Shown piece after piece: positions 35,749-44,947 of a DNA stretch of 64,000 nt. Below the pieces are notes generated by a model that saw only the letters and a program-made list of their open reading frames with translations, was not told the origin of the DNA and did no database searches. The position numbers and the translations under genes were made by a program. The DNA is from Psychromonas sp030397575 (lineage in GTDB: Bacteria; Pseudomonadota; Gammaproteobacteria; Enterobacterales; Psychromonadaceae). Position 1 is the stretch's first letter; every line of letters starts with the position of its first letter. The stretch lies in the NCBI RefSeq assembly GCF_046250175.1, contig NZ_CP176468.1. One strand, given 5' to 3'.

Positions 35749-37297
35749 ATAGCTCATTTAGATTGGCTAAAATGTTTGCTGCTTTTTCTCTAATAGCGAT
35801 TTTTTGGCCGTTATCTATTTTGTCCCAATTTCGCACTGGAAAGGACATTCTTGGATTTTTGGAAAACTTGTCATAGTGCTGGTCGATAAAGTTCCAATAT
35901 AAACTGTTAAGAGGACAGGCATCGGCACTGACTTTTTCTTTTACCTTATAACGACAGTTTTTACAGTAATCACTCATTTTATTGACGTAATTACCGCTAG
36001 CGGCATAGGGTTTGGTGGCAATCCAGCCGCCATCTGCAAATAAAGCCATGCTTCGTGTATTGGGGAGTTCGACCCATTCAATGGCATCAATATAAATTCC
36101 CAAATACCATTCATCTACTTGCTCAGGAGCGATTCCTGCTAATAACGAAAAATTACCCGTTATCATTAATCGCTGAATATGGTGTGCATAGGCATGTTCT
36201 AAAGATTGTGAAATAGCGCTCTTCAGACATTGCATTTTCGTTTTCCCGTCCCAAAAATATTTTGGTAAATCTTTACTGGCAGAAAGCACATTTTGAGATG
36301 AATAATCAGGCATATTAACCCAATACATACCTCTTACATATTCACGCCAACCAATGATCTGCCTAACAAAACCTTCAATTTGAGGTAAAGTGATCGCCCC
36401 ACGTGAATGTGTAAACGCATGTAATGCAGTTTGCACCACTTCCATAGGATTAATCATTTTACAGTTCAAGGAAAAGCTTAAACGAGAATGGTATAAGCTC
36501 CATGAATATGGTGAGTTAACTGTCATCGCATCTTGAAAATTACCAAAGTTTGGTAATTGATGTTCACAAAAATAGTGTAATAATTGTAGCGATTGTTGAC
36601 GATTAATTGGATAGTCCACTTGTTCAGAGGATTCACCTATGGTTTTAACTTTGTGTGCCTCAATACGTGTCAAATAGGATTTTGCTGGGTTATCAAAAAT
36701 CAATGGACGAGGGATCTTTTTAAGGTCCGATACACTAAATGATTGGCGATTATTCGCATCATAATTCCAAGCGCCACCTTGTGGTTTGCCTGCTTCCATC
36801 AATATATCAAAGCGCTTGCGCATAAAACGATAGAAAGTTTCCATTCGCACATGTTTTTTAGGCGTAAAGTGTTCTCGTAACTGCTCAAAGGGCAGTAAAA
36901 AATGCTCTGTGTCCTCCTCAAACATAGGTAAAGTGATTTGCTTTGACATCTGATGTAGTTGATCTCGTAAACGATACTCATCAGGTTGCTGGTAGTGGAT
37001 TGCCTCACAACCATATTGCTTGGCCAATGCCGTTAATAGATCAGGTAAATCTTGATATTCATTGGTCTCATCTAAAGTGAGGTAACACACTTGATGATCC
37101 TGCTTCTTTAAATGATCTGAAAAGTCTGCCATAGCTGCAAAGAAGGCGGTTATTTTTTTAATATGATGCTTAGTATAATCAGCCTCTTGTTGTAACTCTG
37201 CAATGATATAAACAACATCATTATCAACTTGTTGGAACCAACTGTGTAATGGGTTTAGTTGATCGCCTAATATTAATTTAAGCTGTTTTGCTTTCAT
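35747..37297 (-). CDS. Iron-sulfur bacterial cryptochrome/(6-4) photolyase (PhrB type)
   Basis: 516 residues from ATG 37297, which has AAGGA upstream; an in-frame ATG at 37321 overlaps the preceding stop and is less likely. The N-terminus (LKLILGDQLN) is that of the FeS-BCP family. Four cysteines for a [4Fe-4S] cluster are present: Cys357, Cys445, Cys448 and Cys461. Their spacing (88, 3, 13) equals that of Cys350, 438, 441 and 454 in Agrobacterium PhrB. PhrB repairs (6-4) photoproducts using blue light, FAD and a lumazine antenna. It is the last gene of a leftward four-gene photoreactivation operon. Confidence 0.93.
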   Translation of the reverse strand: MKAKQLKLILGDQLNPLHSWFQQVDNDVVYIIAELQQEADYTKHHIKKITAFFAAMADFSDHLKKQDHQVCYLTLDETNEYQDLPDLLTALAKQYGCEAIHYQQPDEYRLRDQLHQMSKQITLPMFEEDTEHFLLPFEQLREHFTPKKHVRMETFYRFMRKRFDILMEAGKPQGGAWNYDANNRQSFSVSDLKKIPRPLIFDNPAKSYLTRIEAHKVKTIGESSEQVDYPINRQQSLQLLHYFCEHQLPNFGNFQDAMTVNSPYSWSLYHSRLSFSLNCKMINPMEVVQTALHAFTHSRGAITLPQIEGFVRQIIGWREYVRGMYWVNMPDYSSQNVLSASKDLPKYFWDGKTKMQCLKSAISQSLEHAYAHHIQRLMITGNFSLLAGIAPEQVDEWYLGIYIDAIEWVELPNTRSMALFADGGWIATKPYAASGNYVNKMSDYCKNCRYKVKEKVSADACPLNSLYWNFIDQHYDKFSKNPRMSFPVRNWDKIDNGQKIAIREKAANILANLNEL

Positions 37298-37320
37298 TAG
37301 TTTTCCTTGTCTTGTCTGCA

Positions 37321-37473
37321 TTATACTTGCTTAGTTGATGTTGCTTTATGGCGACGACATCGCTCCGAGCAATAACGCACTTGTTGCCAGTTAAGTTGCC
37401 ATTTCTTGCGCCAATTAAATGGCTTATTGCATGTGACGCAAATTTTGCTTGGTAGGAACGGTTTGTTATGCAT
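37321..37473 (-). CDS. DUF2256 small zinc-ribbon-like protein
   Basis: 50 residues from ATG 37473 (MHNKPFLPSK). The frame extends further upstream inside the photolyase gene, but the conserved DUF2256 domain starts here. Two Cys pairs, CVTC and CSERC, with a basic centre (NWRKKWQLNW), suggest a small metal-binding fold. DUF2256 genes commonly accompany photolyase/cryptochrome genes. It starts one base after the preceding stop and ends 23 bases before the next start. Role unknown; it might assist flavin or cluster loading, or DNA binding (speculation). Confidence 0.85.
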   Translation of the reverse strand: MHNKPFLPSKICVTCNKPFNWRKKWQLNWQQVRYCSERCRRHKATSTKQV

Positions 37474-37474
37474 C

Positions 37475-38995
37475 TTATTGTTTACTCTTGGAAGAACGAG
37501 GGCGACGCTTTCGCACATGTTTAGCCACAATACGTTGACCCTCTTGTCGTGTGTCAATCCGTTTACGAAAACTCCATAATAGATCGCGTGCAATTTTTCC
37601 TGTTTGTTCAATATCAACCATAGGCTCAGGGTAGCTTTCGCCTATCGTAAATTGATAAAGCTGCTGTTCCATTGCTGATAAGATCCATGGAGTATGAATA
37701 ATCTCATTGGGTATGTCGGATAGTTGAGGGAGCCATTTTCTGATGAAATCACCGTCGGGATCTTTTTCTTGAGATTGTTTCACTGGGTTATATACGCGGA
37801 TTATATTGGTCCCAGTGACGCCTGATTGCATTTGAAATTGCGGATAATGAATACCAGGCTCAAAATCCAGAAACAATTTAGCGAGATATGTAACACCCAA
37901 TCGCCAATCCACTAACAAATGGTGACACAAAAAGCTGACTAACATAGCGCGCATTCTAAAATTGATATAACCGGTTTTCATTAAGCAAAGCATGCAAGCA
38001 TCAACTAATGGGTAGCCAGTTTGTGCATTCTTCCAACGTGCTAACCTTGTTGTTACAGATAGGCCACAATGTTGCTCAGGGTAATCAAAATGGTGATAAG
38101 CCGCATTGAGGTGACGCCATTGCATTTGATGCTCACTTTCAAACTTTTGAATAAAGTGGCAGTGCCAATGCAAGCGCGATGCTAAACCGTCAATGGGTTT
38201 TTTCCAACCAAATTCAGGACGCTTTTGTAAAATAGCCTGATAGCATTGTTTTAAACTAATGTTCCCCCAAGCTAGGTAAGGTGATAAGCGAGAGCAACTT
38301 TTGCGGCTTGCTAAGGGTTTAGAAATATTAAAGTGGTAATGTTTCCCTCGTCCGCCTAGAAATGAGTTGAGTATTTTATGTGCCCATTGCTCTCCACCAG
38401 TTAGCATTGATGGATCCATTATCAGCCAATCATCGGGTAGTGTTGCTTGTGGTAATGCTATTAGGGCTTTATTAGGCACTAAATTATGTGTAGAAAGTTT
38501 TGGTGAAGTGAGTTCGCCTTTGATTACTTTACGCCACTGTTTATCCCAACCTTGTCTATCTTTTCTGGCACGAACTACCGCACCAGTCGGTGTTTCATGC
38601 CATTGAACTTTATGTCGGTTACACCAACTTTTTATTTGTTTATCCCGTTCAAAGGTGACTAATAACCCCGTTTCTTCGTGGCTAAAGAGTTGTTTAATAA
38701 TAAATTGTTTTTGTATCTCATCTAATGCCGCTACAGCATCCCCAAAAAAAACATAAACTTGCGAATTAAATGCCGCGAGTTGTTGATTTAAATCTTGTAT
38801 TGATTGCCATACAAAACGCCAATGGCGAAGATCATAATGTGGATCATTCACCAAGCAAGGTTCAAATACGTAATAGAGTAAAGTTAAACCAGACTCAACA
38901 GAAGATGCTAAGGGTTGATGATCACTCAATCTTAAGTCACGCTTTAACCAAACTAAGTTAATGGCTTTACGTTCTATTATTGACACGTTGTTCAT
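37475..38995 (-). CDS. Cryptochrome/photolyase family protein
   Basis: 506 residues. An N-terminal alpha/beta antenna domain (LVWLKRDLRLSDHQPL) is followed by the helical FAD domain. Conserved flavin-site segments include SRLSPYLAWGNIS and TRLARWKNAQTGYPLVDACM, and the end is MQSGVTGTNIIRVYNP then KDPDGDFIRKWLPQL. The GVTGTNIIRVYNP form differs from class I CPD photolyases (usually an AAPYFRIFNP-like segment) and from the DASH protein next door, so the subfamily and damage specificity are open. It lies three bases after the DASH gene and one base before the DUF2256 gene. Its Arg/Lys/Ser-rich end is basic. Confidence 0.9.
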   Translation of the reverse strand: MNNVSIIERKAINLVWLKRDLRLSDHQPLASSVESGLTLLYYVFEPCLVNDPHYDLRHWRFVWQSIQDLNQQLAAFNSQVYVFFGDAVAALDEIQKQFIIKQLFSHEETGLLVTFERDKQIKSWCNRHKVQWHETPTGAVVRARKDRQGWDKQWRKVIKGELTSPKLSTHNLVPNKALIALPQATLPDDWLIMDPSMLTGGEQWAHKILNSFLGGRGKHYHFNISKPLASRKSCSRLSPYLAWGNISLKQCYQAILQKRPEFGWKKPIDGLASRLHWHCHFIQKFESEHQMQWRHLNAAYHHFDYPEQHCGLSVTTRLARWKNAQTGYPLVDACMLCLMKTGYINFRMRAMLVSFLCHHLLVDWRLGVTYLAKLFLDFEPGIHYPQFQMQSGVTGTNIIRVYNPVKQSQEKDPDGDFIRKWLPQLSDIPNEIIHTPWILSAMEQQLYQFTIGESYPEPMVDIEQTGKIARDLLWSFRKRIDTRQEGQRIVAKHVRKRRPRSSKSKQ

Positions 38996-38998
38996 AGA

Positions 38999-40357
38999 TT
39001 ATGATACAGGCCAGTCATCTGCAGTGACTGAATCTAGAGGTGGTTGTGTTTGTTGCTTACCTTGTTCAGCCCAAATTGCTTGGTATTCACCATTAGGATC
39101 ATGTATTTGAGTCTGTTTCTTTAAGTTAAAGTGCCTGCCTCCACGTGGGTCAACTCCAACGCCTGCGATATACTGCCAATTTCCCCAGTTGATGGCAGCA
39201 TCATAGTCGATTAAATGTTGTTCAAACCATGCCGCACCGTATCGCCAATCGACACTTAATTCATTCACTAAACAACTAGCGACAATCTGTCTACCTCGGT
39301 TACTTAGATACCCGGTTTCAACTAATTCATTAATGCAAGCATTAACCAATGGGAAAGGGGTGTTAGCGGTACTCCATTTTTTAAAACGCTCAGGGTAAAA
39401 AGAAGTTAGAGGATTTGAACTTGCTAAGCCTTTAAACTGATATAATTTATCTTGTATTTTATAATGTAACCACTGAAAGTATTCGCGCCATAACAGTTCA
39501 TGATAAAGGCTTTCTGTTGATGCACTTTTGCCATGTAGTTGCTCAAACTCATTAATGTAATTCGTTACTTGCGTTACAGAGATAAAACCATAATTGATCC
39601 AGGCCGATAACTTACTGCTATTATCCCAACCATCAAGTTTGTTTCTGACTTCTTTGTACCTTGCTGGTGCCGATGATGAAAAGTATTGTTGAAGTTGTTC
39701 AAATCCAGCTTGCTCGCCGCCAGTGAAGTAATAACCTCGTTGCTGAGCATTCATTTTAATATTTTCAGATAGATGTTTTTCGACAAATAATTCATTCCAA
39801 CACCTATGATATTCGTCTAACGGTTGGTTAAATTGCTTTGGCAATTGGTAAGTAGCAGTTTGTGGAATGGCAGGTGAGATACTAGCAACCGCTTTTCTAA
39901 ATTTAGAGTAACTTGCTGGTAATTCTGATAAAGAAAAGGGCAACGCTTGTTCGGTGAATAGGGTAAATTGCTCTACTAAGTGTATGTCTAGTTGTGGCTG
40001 ATGCTGTTGTAATTGCTTGGTAATATCGCGTTCATAGGATCCAGGTCTTTTAGTTGTAACTAGATCTGTAATCGCATATTGACGGCATATAGCATTCAAC
40101 GAGCTAACAGGATCAGCATTAATGATGTGCAGTCGCTGACCTAATTTCTGTAAGTTTTTATTAAGCTCATGTATACCTTGTAATAAAAAGGTAAGACGGG
40201 TTTTACCCAAGGGAAGTGCTTGTTGTTGGTTAACAGTAAACCATTTAGGGTCAATAACAGCTACGCAAATTAGCTGTTCACTTTGACTTGTTAGGTTCAG
40301 TGCCAAGTTATCATTAATTCTTAGATCTTTGGTTACCCAATATAATGTGCGTCGCAT
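38999..40357 (-). CDS. Cryptochrome DASH
   Basis: 452 residues from ATG 40357, with GGGA eight bases upstream; a longer frame from 40393 adds 12 residues of hydrophobic, atypical sequence and is less likely. The antenna domain begins LYWVTKDLRINDNLAL. Features of the DASH class are FTGGEQAGFEQLQQYF and the C-terminal WQYIAGVGVDPRGGRHFN with QTQIHDPNGEY. DASH proteins repair CPD lesions in single-stranded DNA and may act as photoreceptors. First gene of the photoreactivation operon, behind a 16-bp palindrome. Confidence 0.93.
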   Translation of the reverse strand: MRRTLYWVTKDLRINDNLALNLTSQSEQLICVAVIDPKWFTVNQQQALPLGKTRLTFLLQGIHELNKNLQKLGQRLHIINADPVSSLNAICRQYAITDLVTTKRPGSYERDITKQLQQHQPQLDIHLVEQFTLFTEQALPFSLSELPASYSKFRKAVASISPAIPQTATYQLPKQFNQPLDEYHRCWNELFVEKHLSENIKMNAQQRGYYFTGGEQAGFEQLQQYFSSSAPARYKEVRNKLDGWDNSSKLSAWINYGFISVTQVTNYINEFEQLHGKSASTESLYHELLWREYFQWLHYKIQDKLYQFKGLASSNPLTSFYPERFKKWSTANTPFPLVNACINELVETGYLSNRGRQIVASCLVNELSVDWRYGAAWFEQHLIDYDAAINWGNWQYIAGVGVDPRGGRHFNLKKQTQIHDPNGEYQAIWAEQGKQQTQPPLDSVTADDWPVS

Positions 40358-40398
40358 TAAAATTATCCCATAAATAGCAAAATATACGAACAATCAGT

Positions 40399-40414
40399 AT
40401 ATTGAGATCAATAT
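40399..40414. promoter_or_regulatory. Palindrome upstream of the photolyase operon, candidate operator
   Basis: ATATTGA-GA-TCAATAT is a perfect 7-bp-arm dyad, 42 bases upstream of the cry-DASH start. A TTGATC on the minus strand within it and TATATT 19 bases further could be promoter boxes with long spacing. Binding factor unknown; light or stress control is plausible only by context. Confidence 0.4.
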
Positions 40415-40505
40415 CTAGCGCTTAGATTGAATGCTTTAATAATAAAACGTGAGTAGGGATAAGTGTATTGAAAAGGTATTAAGTAGGTTAATAGTCGGAT
40501 CAAAG

Positions 40506-40541
40506 GGCTTAGCCACACAATTGTGTTCGTTTTGCTAAGCC
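40506..40541 (-). terminator. Hairpin downstream of the diguanylate cyclase gene
   Basis: GGCTTAGC (40506-40513) pairs with GCTAAGCC (40534-40541), with an inner ACACAATTGTGT palindrome. It lies 40 bases past the stop at 40581. The T-run on the leftward strand is short. Confidence 0.5.
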
Positions 40542-40580
40542 ATTTTTGCTTCGAGTTTAAGGCTTCTAAGGTATGGTTTG

Positions 40581-42587
40581 TTAACTTAACTGAATTGCTT
40601 TATTTCTACCGGTTGCTTTAGCTTGATATAGTGCAATATCAGCTCGCTTTAAGATCTCATCTATCTCTTCACCATAAAAGTTACGCTGCGCAGTACCAAT
40701 CGATAAAGTGATGGAGATATCCTCTTCACCATTAACAGGAATTAGAGTATTTTGCATTTGTGTACAAATGTTTTGCGATAGATGTAAAGCTTGCTTTGCA
40801 TTGAGTCCTACGGTAATGATGACAAATTCTTCGCCACCTAATCGAGCTAATACCACTTCCTTTGGTAATGCTGCTCTTAATGTAATAGCAATTGCTTTCA
40901 ATACTTCATCGCCGACATCATGGCCGTAAACATCATTGACCTTTTTGAAGTGGTCGGCATCAAGCATTAATATAGAAATATCTTGCTCAGATTGTAAATA
41001 TTGTTCAGCTTCAATAAAGAAGTGGCGACGGTTACTAATTCCTGTTAATACATCTGTGTTAGCAATGTACGCTAGGCGTTCTTCTAACTCAATACGGTCG
41101 GTAATATCAAAGGCAGATGTACGAGCAATAGCAAAGTGTCCCTTTTCTAAAATAGAGGTAGCAGATGTAGAAACAAAGAAGGTATGACCATCTTTGCATT
41201 GTATCTCTAGTACAACACCTTCAATTTGATTATCTAATTGCAATTGCGCTAGAAAACGCTCAAATGTTGTGATGCTAGACGGGGTCAGAAAATCTGTAAA
41301 AGGTCTCCCTATTACTTCTTCATGTTGATAACCAAGCCAGTTTAATTCAGTTTGATTAATTTTTAGAATAATGCCTTGTTTATCTAGGCTGTGGTAGCCA
41401 CAAGGTGAATTTTCATAAAGGTCATTAAGTTCTTCTTTAATGATGCCATCATATACGATTTCTCTGCGTTTTTGCTCGGAGATAAATAGCAGTAACAGTA
41501 AAATAGCCGCCGCTGCCAGATAAAGTAATACAATGACAACTTTTGCAAAGTGCGTATTAAATATAGAATGCTCATTGATGGTTTCATTAGGCAAAAAGAT
41601 AACTAACTTCCAATCAGTTACTTTTTTAGATTGGTCAACCACAGTTAAATTAACATTTTGTTCATTTTGAAACATACCAATGCTATCAAGGTTAAAAGGA
41701 TTGATAGAGACATAGCGAAATATGCCTGATTTAGAGTGATAAATACCGTCACGATTTTGATTAATGGTTGGCCAAGCATCTGGATATAAATCTTTGAATT
41801 TTTGGTCTACATTATCAAGGCTTGCACCCCATTCATTATTTCTATCGTGGTTGCTTAACCAATAACCTTGTGGGTCGATTAACATACCTTGGCCACTAAT
41901 ACGCAGCTCCATTTGCTTTCGAAAATCTTCAAGTAATTCATTAGCAAAATAGTTCATGACCATTAACCCGAGTTTTTCTCCTTTTGAATTAAAAATAGGC
42001 GTCGCAAAACGGATCACTGGTTTGTAAGGAACTTCCACTTTCCCATACTCCATATTAAGTTCCATTGCAGAGACATACACCTGACCTTTTCTTAGTTTTT
42101 TACTTTCTTTAAAGTAAGAGGAGTCTTGTTTATTCTGTAGATTATTAGCATTGACGATAGTAGGTTGACCACTATTATAATTCATTCGGATTCTTTCATT
42201 ACCTTGCATGTCGATTAAACGAATTTGATCGTATCGATTAAAAGTAACGGCAAGGTTGATGAACAAGGTTTCTAAGCCTTTACGACTGATTGGGCTGCCG
42301 TACTCAAGGAAGTTAGCTAATACGTTAGAGCGAGTACTCATCTGCAATACCATTAATTGCATTTGCATCTCTTTTTGTAGTACTTGCGTAGTAGAAGAAA
42401 CAAAGGCTTCTTCTTGATTTAGCATAGTTTTAGCTACATTTTGCGTATATTGCTGGTAAGCATAAGTTAATAATAACGTTATTGAGATCGCTAATAACGC
42501 ATAACTCCAAATAAATCGCTTAATTATAACGGGCCAGATGGAGGTTAATTGTAACTCAGAAGTTGACGGTAATTGTGTTAATGTCAT
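40581..42587 (-). CDS. Membrane diguanylate cyclase (dCache-PAS-GGDEF)
   Basis: 668 residues. A first membrane helix at about 24-43 and a second near 345-365 enclose a large periplasmic dCache-like sensor. A PAS domain (about 385-500, with HSLDKQGIILKINQTELNWL) and a GGDEF domain follow. The active loop reads ARLGGEEFVII, an intact cyclase signature, preceded by NDVYGHDVGDEVL. No RxxD inhibitory site stands five residues before GGEEF, so product inhibition is probably absent. It should make cyclic di-GMP in response to an external ligand. It lies 68 bp after the decayed receiver/EAL-like gene on the same strand, which points to a shared pathway. Confidence 0.92.
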   Translation of the reverse strand: MTLTQLPSTSELQLTSIWPVIIKRFIWSYALLAISITLLLTYAYQQYTQNVAKTMLNQEEAFVSSTTQVLQKEMQMQLMVLQMSTRSNVLANFLEYGSPISRKGLETLFINLAVTFNRYDQIRLIDMQGNERIRMNYNSGQPTIVNANNLQNKQDSSYFKESKKLRKGQVYVSAMELNMEYGKVEVPYKPVIRFATPIFNSKGEKLGLMVMNYFANELLEDFRKQMELRISGQGMLIDPQGYWLSNHDRNNEWGASLDNVDQKFKDLYPDAWPTINQNRDGIYHSKSGIFRYVSINPFNLDSIGMFQNEQNVNLTVVDQSKKVTDWKLVIFLPNETINEHSIFNTHFAKVVIVLLYLAAAAILLLLLFISEQKRREIVYDGIIKEELNDLYENSPCGYHSLDKQGIILKINQTELNWLGYQHEEVIGRPFTDFLTPSSITTFERFLAQLQLDNQIEGVVLEIQCKDGHTFFVSTSATSILEKGHFAIARTSAFDITDRIELEERLAYIANTDVLTGISNRRHFFIEAEQYLQSEQDISILMLDADHFKKVNDVYGHDVGDEVLKAIAITLRAALPKEVVLARLGGEEFVIITVGLNAKQALHLSQNICTQMQNTLIPVNGEEDISITLSIGTAQRNFYGEEIDEILKRADIALYQAKATGRNKAIQLS

Positions 42588-42655
42588 AGATTGCTCTTGT
42601 TATTATATTTTATGGCTGTTGTATTAGTTACTAGTAGTTTGACCTGCATTGTTGA

Positions 42656-44047
42656 TTAAAATTCGCTAGTGTGTGGGTCAAGTGTAAATTCAATGCCATG
42701 CAACGATAGGGCATCAATACTGACTTTATTAAATTCCATAACCGCCCCTAAACGGATTGTTTGTTGTTGTGCTGCTTGGATAAAATCAAATAGATATTGA
42801 GAAGGTGTGTCAAACAATTGTAATGCGAGTGTTTTACTAAAAATAATGTCTGAAATAGGCAATGACATTAACATATCAATGGATAGCGATTGTGTATCTT
42901 CAATAAACCAATAGATTTTTGAGTTGTTTAACCTTGCCATGACGATTAATGAGAAAAACGGCGAAGGTTTAGCGATAGATTGAGGGTACTTTATGTACAA
43001 ATCAATTTGATTTTTACCACCACTTAAGCGCTCAGCCAACAATAACGCACGATCGTAATTCACTCCATCAGGAAACCAATCGAATATGCTTTTTACATTG
43101 ACTATTTTATTGGCGTCACTGTCTAGTTTAATTGACGAGATTTGTTTTTGGCTCATGCCATAGGGACAAAGTAGAGCACTAGGTTTATTACCGATTTGCC
43201 CGGTATGATGGTCGATCAAAAATAATGGGTGGGCTGAAATATCAGTTTTTTGTTGTTGAATTAAGTGCTTTAAATAAATTTTAGAAAATAAACTAATCAA
43301 AATTTGACGTGATTGCTGCGTATTTGGGATATGGCTTAAACTTGCTAAAATAGTAAATCCTAAGCTATTAGTTAGATCATATAACGCATGGCTTAAGTTA
43401 GCTTGCATTTTTCCATAGAGCATTAAAAAAGGGCGTTGTTTAAGATTCATTAAGTTGTTTAAGACTTCCATTAAACGCAAGTTTGGCGTGTTTAAATCTA
43501 TAATCAACAATTGTAAGTCATGAATATTAGTGAGAGATTGTTCTGCTGTGTAAATATACAGGTTATCTAATCCCTGCAACTGTTTAGGCCTTTTTGCTGG
43601 TGGATACTCCGATATTAACCCTGTCTTGTAGTGTTTTAACCAACGATTGAACAATGTAAGGCTATTATGCTGCCATTCTTCTGTTGCCTGCTGTAAGTGT
43701 TGGGTAGATTGACAATGATCAAAACTGGGTAGGTCTATCGCCATACTAGGTAACTCACCTAGCCAAAATATTTGTAGGTCTTCACGTTCTTTTAATAGTT
43801 GTATTAGGGAGTCACATTGAACATGTGACTCAATACTATTATTCAAAATAACGGCACTGCCTAATGGCGATGAACTTAATTGTAAGATGAGAGTAGAGAG
43901 GTCGCTGATCTTTTGTTTAATATCAATGTTTGCCACAGCAATCAGGCTATAAAGGGGGAAAATACCTCCATAACCTGTCTGCTCAGAGCTTAATAAAAGG
44001 TGTAACTCTTGTTCACTTAATATAGAACTCTGTTGAGAGTTAAACAT
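42656..44047 (-). CDS. Putative degenerate receiver-EAL-like signalling protein
   Basis: 463 residues, no confident family match. Residues about 175-225 (LQLLIIDLNTPNLRLMEVL, then RPFLMLYGKMQAN) have the pattern of a response-regulator receiver. The last 150 residues (IDLYIKYPQ, IYWFIEDTQS, MSLPISDIIFSK, then IRLGAVMEFNKVSIDALSLHG) follow the spacing of an EAL phosphodiesterase, but the EAL motif, the DDFG loop and the catalytic Glu/Lys set are not present. It would therefore be a non-catalytic c-di-GMP or regulatory module. The neighbouring diguanylate cyclase supports this. It starts just one base after the DUF2913-like gene. The assignment is tentative. Confidence 0.5.
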   Translation of the reverse strand: MFNSQQSSILSEQELHLLLSSEQTGYGGIFPLYSLIAVANIDIKQKISDLSTLILQLSSSPLGSAVILNNSIESHVQCDSLIQLLKEREDLQIFWLGELPSMAIDLPSFDHCQSTQHLQQATEEWQHNSLTLFNRWLKHYKTGLISEYPPAKRPKQLQGLDNLYIYTAEQSLTNIHDLQLLIIDLNTPNLRLMEVLNNLMNLKQRPFLMLYGKMQANLSHALYDLTNSLGFTILASLSHIPNTQQSRQILISLFSKIYLKHLIQQQKTDISAHPLFLIDHHTGQIGNKPSALLCPYGMSQKQISSIKLDSDANKIVNVKSIFDWFPDGVNYDRALLLAERLSGGKNQIDLYIKYPQSIAKPSPFFSLIVMARLNNSKIYWFIEDTQSLSIDMLMSLPISDIIFSKTLALQLFDTPSQYLFDFIQAAQQQTIRLGAVMEFNKVSIDALSLHGIEFTLDPHTSEF

Positions 44048-44048
44048 C

Positions 44049-44693
44049 TTATGCTTCTAGTAGCTCTGGTAAAAATTCGCCACTGTTTTCAGGGTATATA
44101 ATATACTCGCCATGGTATTTCACTTTGGACTTATAATCCGTCACCTTGTGTAATAACAGTGTATGTTGGTAAGCCGCAGCTAGCGCTTCAGGAATATCTC
44201 CTCGAATATATAAGCTTAATGGTTTCACTAGCAAACCATCTTCAAAGTGCGATTCAAATTGTTCAGTGCAAATTATTAAAGATGCTTGGCCACCGCTATG
44301 ACGATTTAGTTTTTCGCCAACAACAAGATCAGTATTTACCATCCATTGTTGTGCAATCAATTGATCACAGAGTGCAGAAACTTGTGTTTTATAAACAGGT
44401 TTTGCACTCAGGCTTTCATCAAACACATGTTCATAAGTACGTTTAATCGCGGCGAAGGTCGTCACAAGAGCTGCATTTTTACCTAAACTACGAGCTTTGC
44501 GTTGCCAAATCGTCAAAGTGGGTAACACATCACTTTCATAGCGTTTTTTCTTGATTGCATTGGTTGTCCATGCTGCTAAGAAATGTGTTTCACTAAGTGG
44601 GTTTTTAGGAATTTTTCCTTTCGTTTGTGCTTCGTTTAAATCTGCTAATGCATCGCTAACCACTTGATGAACTGATGTTGAAAAACTTGTCAT
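44049..44693 (-). CDS. DUF2913-like hypothetical protein
   Basis: 214 residues. HFLAAWTTNAIKKKRY followed by LTIWQRKARSLGKNA resembles DUF2913, a family known mainly from Vibrio and relatives, with no known function. No signal peptide or membrane segment. First gene of a leftward set with the receiver/EAL-like and cyclase genes, so it may belong to the same signalling unit. Family recall is by eye. Confidence 0.6.
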   Translation of the reverse strand: MTSFSTSVHQVVSDALADLNEAQTKGKIPKNPLSETHFLAAWTTNAIKKKRYESDVLPTLTIWQRKARSLGKNAALVTTFAAIKRTYEHVFDESLSAKPVYKTQVSALCDQLIAQQWMVNTDLVVGEKLNRHSGGQASLIICTEQFESHFEDGLLVKPLSLYIRGDIPEALAAAYQHTLLLHKVTDYKSKVKYHGEYIIYPENSGEFLPELLEA

Positions 44694-44947
44694 GACGATC
44701 CTGCTATTAAAAAGTGTAATAACAAAATTATGACAGGCTAACTAGAAACGAACAAGTAAAGTTAAAGTAAATTACACTCATATTCAGTATAAATACAGCT
44801 AATAGGGAGGTGATTGATTTGAGGGCAAAAAAATCGTATAAAAAACAACTCTTTGATATGAAATAGGTGAATTTGCTTTAATAACATCAATGCAAAATAA
44901 TGCAAACTTGATTACACTCTTACTATGTTCGATTAACTAGGTTTTAT

